From Coriaria nepalensis (taxonomy: Eukaryota; Streptophyta; Magnoliopsida; Cucurbitales; Coriariaceae): DNA of 64,000 bases. Below, piece after piece: positions 59,830-64,000 of this stretch; positions within the stretch are counted from its first letter, which is position 1; each line of letters opens with the position of its first letter. The notes beneath the pieces are model-generated. The model made no database searches. It saw only the letters and a list, made by a program, of their open reading frames with translations, and was not told the DNA's origin. The position numbers and the translations under genes were made by a program. The stretch lies in assembly GCA_027186245.1 (NCBI GenBank), contig CP114492.1, positions 5,530,501-5,594,500 of the forward strand. The letters run 5' to 3'.

Positions 59830-61270
59830 AATGACATATCCCCGAACAGAACATTGACTCAAAGCCATGAAGGAATAAATTAACTTCTTATCGATCAACC
59901 AAACTTGGCAGCTAGTTCCCAAACCAGAAAAAAGGAGAATAATTGAGTGTAAGTAGTTATTCAAACTAAAGGAAGGTATGAATCCTACTGACTCTCATAT
60001 ATTTAAGGCAAGACCAGTAGCAAAGGGATTCACACAAAAAGAAGGTATAGACTACCACAACATATTTTCACCTATTGTTATCCTTACTGCCACTGCTCAT
60101 TATGATTTTGAAATAGAACAATTGGATGTTAAAACTGTATTTTTGCATGGTAGTCTTGATAAAGAAATATACATGAGACAGCCTTCAGGTTTCATAGATA
60201 AAACTAGACCTAAACATGTTTGCTTGTTAAAGAAATAACTGTATGGACTTAAACAGTCACCTAGATAATGGTATTAAAAAATTGACTCATGCCTGTTAAA
60301 TTTTAGTTATTTTAAGAGCAAATATGACTCTTGTATATATTTTTCATGTGTTGATAAAGAACCTGTATTTCTATTACTCTATGTAAATGATATGTTAATA
60401 ATTAGTAAGTCAAAAACCATAATTCTTAGTTTAAAACAGAAATTGAATTCTGAGTTTGACATGAAAGACCTTAGTAAGACTAGAAAAATTCTTGGTATGA
60501 AAATTACTAGGGATTGAACAAAATATTATCTTAAATTGCATTAAACAAACTACTTGAAGAAGGTTGCATATAGATTTAGCATAGCAAATAGTAAACCTGT
60601 TACTTTACTTTTAACAAGTCATTTTGTTTTAAGTAGAGAACAAGTACCTAAATCTAACTGAAAAATGTAAAATGGATAATATCCCATATTCAAATGCAGT
60701 AGGATCGGTAATATATACTATGATTAGTACGAGACCTGATCTTAGTTTTTCTATTTCATTATTGAGTAGATATATGTCTAATCCTCAGTATGATCATTGG
60801 ATTGCTTTGAAAGGGCTTATTAGATATTTAAACTCTATTGCATCTGTAGGTTTAAACTTTGGAAAATGGACTGATGAATTTTGTTTAGATGGCTTTGTAG
60901 ATTCTGACTTTGCAGGTGATAAAGATCAAAGAAAGTCAACTACATCTTATAATTCCTACTTGGAGAGAATTTTGTTAGTTGGAAAGCTCAACTCCAACCT
61001 ATAGTTGCTCTGTCATATAAAGAAGCAAAGTATGTGGCTCTTACTAAAGTGGGAAGCTGTATGATTAAGTGGTTTCTTGGAAGAAATCAAACTGAATAAG
61101 GCAACCTACACTATATACTTTGACAGTCAAGGTGTCCAAGGTTCCAACTGAGGAGAATCCCTTAGATATGGCTAATAAAATAGTTACCACCAATAAGGTC
61201 AAATAATGTTTGGACTTATTGCATGTCAGGTGACTATTTGGGTATCTAAAGGCAATGAACGCATGTTGAT
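59830..61270 (+). pseudogene. Copia RT and RNase H remnant (third element)
   Basis: The frame 59978-60238 carries early RT motifs (KARPVAKGFTQKEGIDYHNI, then EQLDVKTVFLHGSLDKEIYM). A YVNDMLI string at about 60385 stands where the RT active site YVDDMLI should be, so the first catalytic D is replaced by N. The frame 60672-61004 covers the linker and RNase H start (VGSVIYTMISTRPDLSFSIS, DSDFAGDKDQRKSTTSY), and 61005-61140 has YKEAKYVAL and YFDSQGV traces. The changes and stops rule out activity. Confidence 0.8.
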
Positions 61271-61289
61271 TGGTCCCCTGTGCCCTTGG

Positions 61290-61871
61290 TGTTAGCAGGA
61301 AATGAGTTATGAGGATGGAATGTGTTTGGACTTCAAAGGTGGAGATGTGTTGGGCTTGGACTGTGTTGAAGCCCAAACCGATGTGGGCTTTTATTAAGCA
61401 ACCGGGTATGAGGGCTTTGATCAGCCCATTACACAACACATTATACACGTTGGTTACCCTCATTCTTTATCAATTGGAAAAATTTGATCTCCCTCTCTCA
61501 TCTTCTCTCGAGCATTCTTGGGGTTAGGGTTTTCTCTATTGTTTCTTTGTGATTTGTTGATTCTGATTTTGCATGTATGATCAAGCATGCTTCCATTGAT
61601 ATTTCGTATGATCTAAGAAGTGTAATTATTCTAGCATGAGATATGTTTCATCGTGACTTAGTAGTTAGGGTTTTTGATATGTATTTGCTTATATCTCGAA
61701 CTGTATTTATATATTGTTGATCTTGTGATTGTTTGTAAAGGGAGAACTATCATCATAGTGCATAAGGGTTTCCAATTGATTGTTGGAGCCTTAAGTGGAT
61801 GTAGCCCTTTGTAGTGAACTACTATACGTCTTTGTGTTCCTTATAATTCTTGTTTATAAATTGAATTCTCA
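61290..61871 (+). repeat. 3' LTR of the third copia element
   Basis: The LTR probably begins TGTTAGCAGG at 61290 and ends TTCTCA at about 61871. It carries the region matched by the 5' remnant. Its boundaries rest on TG...CA ends and position after pol, since the other LTR is too damaged to confirm them. Confidence 0.55.
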
Positions 61872-63247
61872 ATCATATGAAATTGGTATAAAAGTATTAG
61901 GTTAAAACATAACATGACCAATAACATGAAGCTCCCTTCAACATAAGGGGAGTAAGGATCAAGATCAACCTCTTACTAATCTTGGTTTAGAGCTTGACGA
62001 TGGCCGAGAGGAATGTAGGTAAGAGGTCAAGTTCCTGATGAAGTTCGTTGGAGATACTAGACATCATGATAAATAATTGGTGGCTGGTATAGTTTTGTCA
62101 GATGGGGAGTGTGAACCAGCCGATTTAAATGTTCATAAGGGCTTTGTTTTAGGAAGTTAAAAGGAAAAAAACTAAGAAGTCTATATAGGTGGTGGGACCT
62201 CTATCCATGATCAAGACCTAAATTGTCCAATGATTAATTCTATCATGTTTTGGAATTATGGGAGGATTGGCAACCCTACTACGGTGGCTCACCTAAAGAG
62301 CTTTTTGTATAATTCTAAAGTTTCTATGTTGGGATAGATAACTTTAGGAGTATAAATAAATGATTGAAGTTCAAGAAAGACATCTCTAACCAGTGTCGGC
62401 TCTCCCTTAACGTAAGTGAGCCAATTGTTTAGTGCGTCACTTGTAAAAGGGAAACAAATTAGTAAAATATATATGTATATTTATTAAATAAAAATGGCCT
62501 AATATTATTACTCATATACATCTTTCATAGAAAATAAAATAATTTTTCAAGAAAAATCAGATATGATATACGCATAGCAGCTAACTTTTACACTTATGAT
62601 TTAACGTTAAATATCTGAAAATATGTAGACGTGCAACTAGTTTTAATACTTAAATTTATTTTCAAAGTCTTTAAATTTATTCTTTATGTTTAAAAACTCT
62701 TCATATTTTTCAATAGTCAAAAGTTGATGTTAAAATTTTTTTATTTATAAATATCTGTAATTTTTTTAATTCACTATGTAATGCCTGCCTTACTAGCTAT
62801 TTATTGGAGGGAAAGCATGGATAGCTAATATGTGCATTACTTTCTTTTTCTTTACTTGAAATTCTTTTATTTGCAGAAATAGCATAAAAATTTGAACTTT
62901 TCATATGATATTAATGAAATTCTTATCATAGGGAAATAAATCCCAAACTCTTAAATAAGAACTATTCTTTTTCAAAAAATATACATATATATAAGAGTTT
63001 GTAAGAGTTTTGGATTTTCAAGTCCTTTGTCTTCCCATAGCTCGTATCTTATATATACAATCTCACGAGATTGATCTTTTTCATTCGTCCAATCCTTTGT
63101 GTAAAGCTTTACCTTTGTAATTCCCTACAACACATGGTAAGCATCTGTGAGCAGAAAGCTTGTAATTCCCTACAACATAAGGTCATGCTCACATTACTAT
63201 CTTGTAATGATTAAATTAAATTAATTCTTTCATGACTTATAGTTACC

Positions 63248-63440
63248 ATGCATCCCCTTTTCATTGGGTCTCGGCCCTTCCTTCGAGAAGTTTTAGTAGA
63301 ACTTTAATTAATCCTCTCTTCATTGGATCTCAACCTTTCCTTTACATAATCCTCTCTTCATTGAATCTCGGCCCTTCCTTCGCGAGTTTTACATAATCCT
63401 CTTTTTATTGAGCCTCAGCCCTTTTTTCGAAAGTTTAGTA
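63248..63440. repeat. Four-unit degenerate tandem repeat
   Basis: Units of about 40-60 bp share the core CTCTTCATTG-ATCTCGGCCCTTCCTTCG followed by an AGTTTTA-type end. They occur four times between 63248 and 63440 with varying length and substitutions. Confidence 0.8.
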
Positions 63441-63839
63441 CTACACTTTACTATCTATGTTATTTTATTGCTTTATTTTAATGTTATGCATATATTATAT
63501 ATTAACCTTAGCATAATAAATATTATCTTCAATTTCTCATGCCTATGAATGATATACTATCCTCGAATTATTATAATAATCATTCAATTCATCAAACTAG
63601 TCATAATCTTACTTATAGCATGATAGTAACATCATTTAATTTTTACATAACGTGCTGTAATTATAATCCTAACATAGATATAACCTTAGCAGGATAAATA
63701 TTTTCCGCAAGTCATCATGCTTAATAATCAATATTATCCTCAATTAATATAATTATTTTAAATAACCATAAAAATAAACAAACAACATCATATTAATATA
63801 TTGTAGTGTGACTATACTTACAGATTGTTACAGAAAGTT

Positions 63840-63965
63840 GAAGAGGATCTCCTTTTCCTTCTTTCTCACTTCCTTCTTCCCTCTCTTTCTTTCCCTCTCC
63901 CTCTTTCTTTCCCTCTCTTCACTTTCTTTCCTTTTTCTTCTCTTTTCCTTCACGATTTCTTCTCT
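63840..63965. repeat. CT-rich low-complexity tract
   Basis: Almost pure pyrimidine on the plus strand, with repeated CTTTCTTTCCCTCTC strings. It could be a 5' leader of something beyond the window or a plain microsatellite. Confidence 0.8.
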
Positions 63966-64000
63966 CTTAAGGCTCTTTCTGTGAGTATTAATGGGTGGAT

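Larger units (their letters stand above)
58100..61871 (+). mobile_element. Third Ty1/copia element, plus strand, degenerate
   Basis: A 5' LTR remnant (about 58112-58225) and a longer 3' LTR (about 61290-61871) share TATATCTCGAA, TATTTATATATT and TTCCAATTGATTGTT. Between them lie, in copia order, the gag-pre-integrase region, integrase, RT and RNase H, all on the plus strand but broken by stops. Gag and protease are almost gone. It sits directly after the LINE remnant. Confidence 0.8.
61872..64000. other. Non-coding DNA with simple and tandem repeats
   Basis: No gene supported. It contains a short direct repeat of TTGTAATTCCCTACAACA (about 63116 and 63161), a four-unit tandem repeat (63248-63440) and a pyrimidine tract at the right edge (63840-63965). 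The first 400 bases after the LTR may be a leader/gag remnant of a related element, but only short strings suggest this. Confidence 0.45.

Noticed and set aside
1..64000. CRISPR arrays, bacterial operons, tRNA or rRNA genes
   Set aside because: No regularly spaced short repeats with unique spacers, no tRNA A/B box pair with a foldable body that I could support, and all gene structures are plant-like.

Overview
This is an AT-rich (I estimate roughly one third G+C), repeat-dense window of a flowering-plant nuclear genome, almost certainly a eudicot. The protein-coding genes have short GT-AG introns and belong to plant-specific families. Most of the remaining DNA is decayed LTR retrotransposons, LINE and CACTA remnants and small non-autonomous DNA transposons. 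I cannot name the species. No bacterial-type gene, CRISPR array, rRNA or tRNA gene was seen.

Four real genes are supported, all with splice sites that keep the reading frame: (1) a TORTIFOLIA1-like microtubule-associated HEAT-repeat protein, plus strand, 16451-19199, 4 exons, 648 aa; (2) a WAVE-DAMPENED2-like/TPX2-family protein, plus strand, 38590-41487, 8 exons, 588 aa; (3) a membrane-anchored class I formin, minus strand, 42009-45147, 2 exons, 782 aa, convergent with gene 2; (4) a type-A cytokinin response regulator, minus strand, 55186-56247, 5 exons, 215 aa. Three of the four act on the cytoskeleton (two on microtubules, one on actin).

Layout: 1-2023 AT-rich DNA without a recognised gene. 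2024-9003 a minus-strand Ty1/copia element with an unusual internally duplicated 2.5-kb LTR and a truncated 5' LTR. 9004-16450 intergenic, holding a likely mitochondrial DNA insertion (about 11590-12330, with starts resembling atp9 and atp8) and a 5'-truncated LINE with target-site duplication (14282-14868). 16451-19199 the TORTIFOLIA1-like gene, followed by a hAT-type MITE (19528-20059). 21500-26180 a plus-strand Ty3/gypsy element whose RT core is replaced by an antisense gag piece, then LTR-like and tandem-repeat DNA to about 28 kb. 28.6-30.4 kb CACTA-like remnants. 31.3-38.1 kb degenerate LTR-like and AT-rich DNA. 38.2-45.2 kb a compact gene pair with a Mutator-type MITE just upstream. 49.0-54.3 kb a mosaic of minus-strand copia, a second hAT MITE and a plus-strand gypsy fragment. 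55.2-56.3 kb the response regulator. 57.4-58.1 kb a LINE ORF1 remnant. 58.1-61.9 kb a third, plus-strand copia element. 61.9-64.0 kb non-coding DNA with tandem and pyrimidine-rich repeats.

The transposon genes all carry stops or frameshifts and none looks able to encode a complete protein. No undescribed defence or signalling system was found. The most unusual items are the organelle-derived patch, the rearranged retroelements and the length-variable acidic repeat in the TPX2-family gene.
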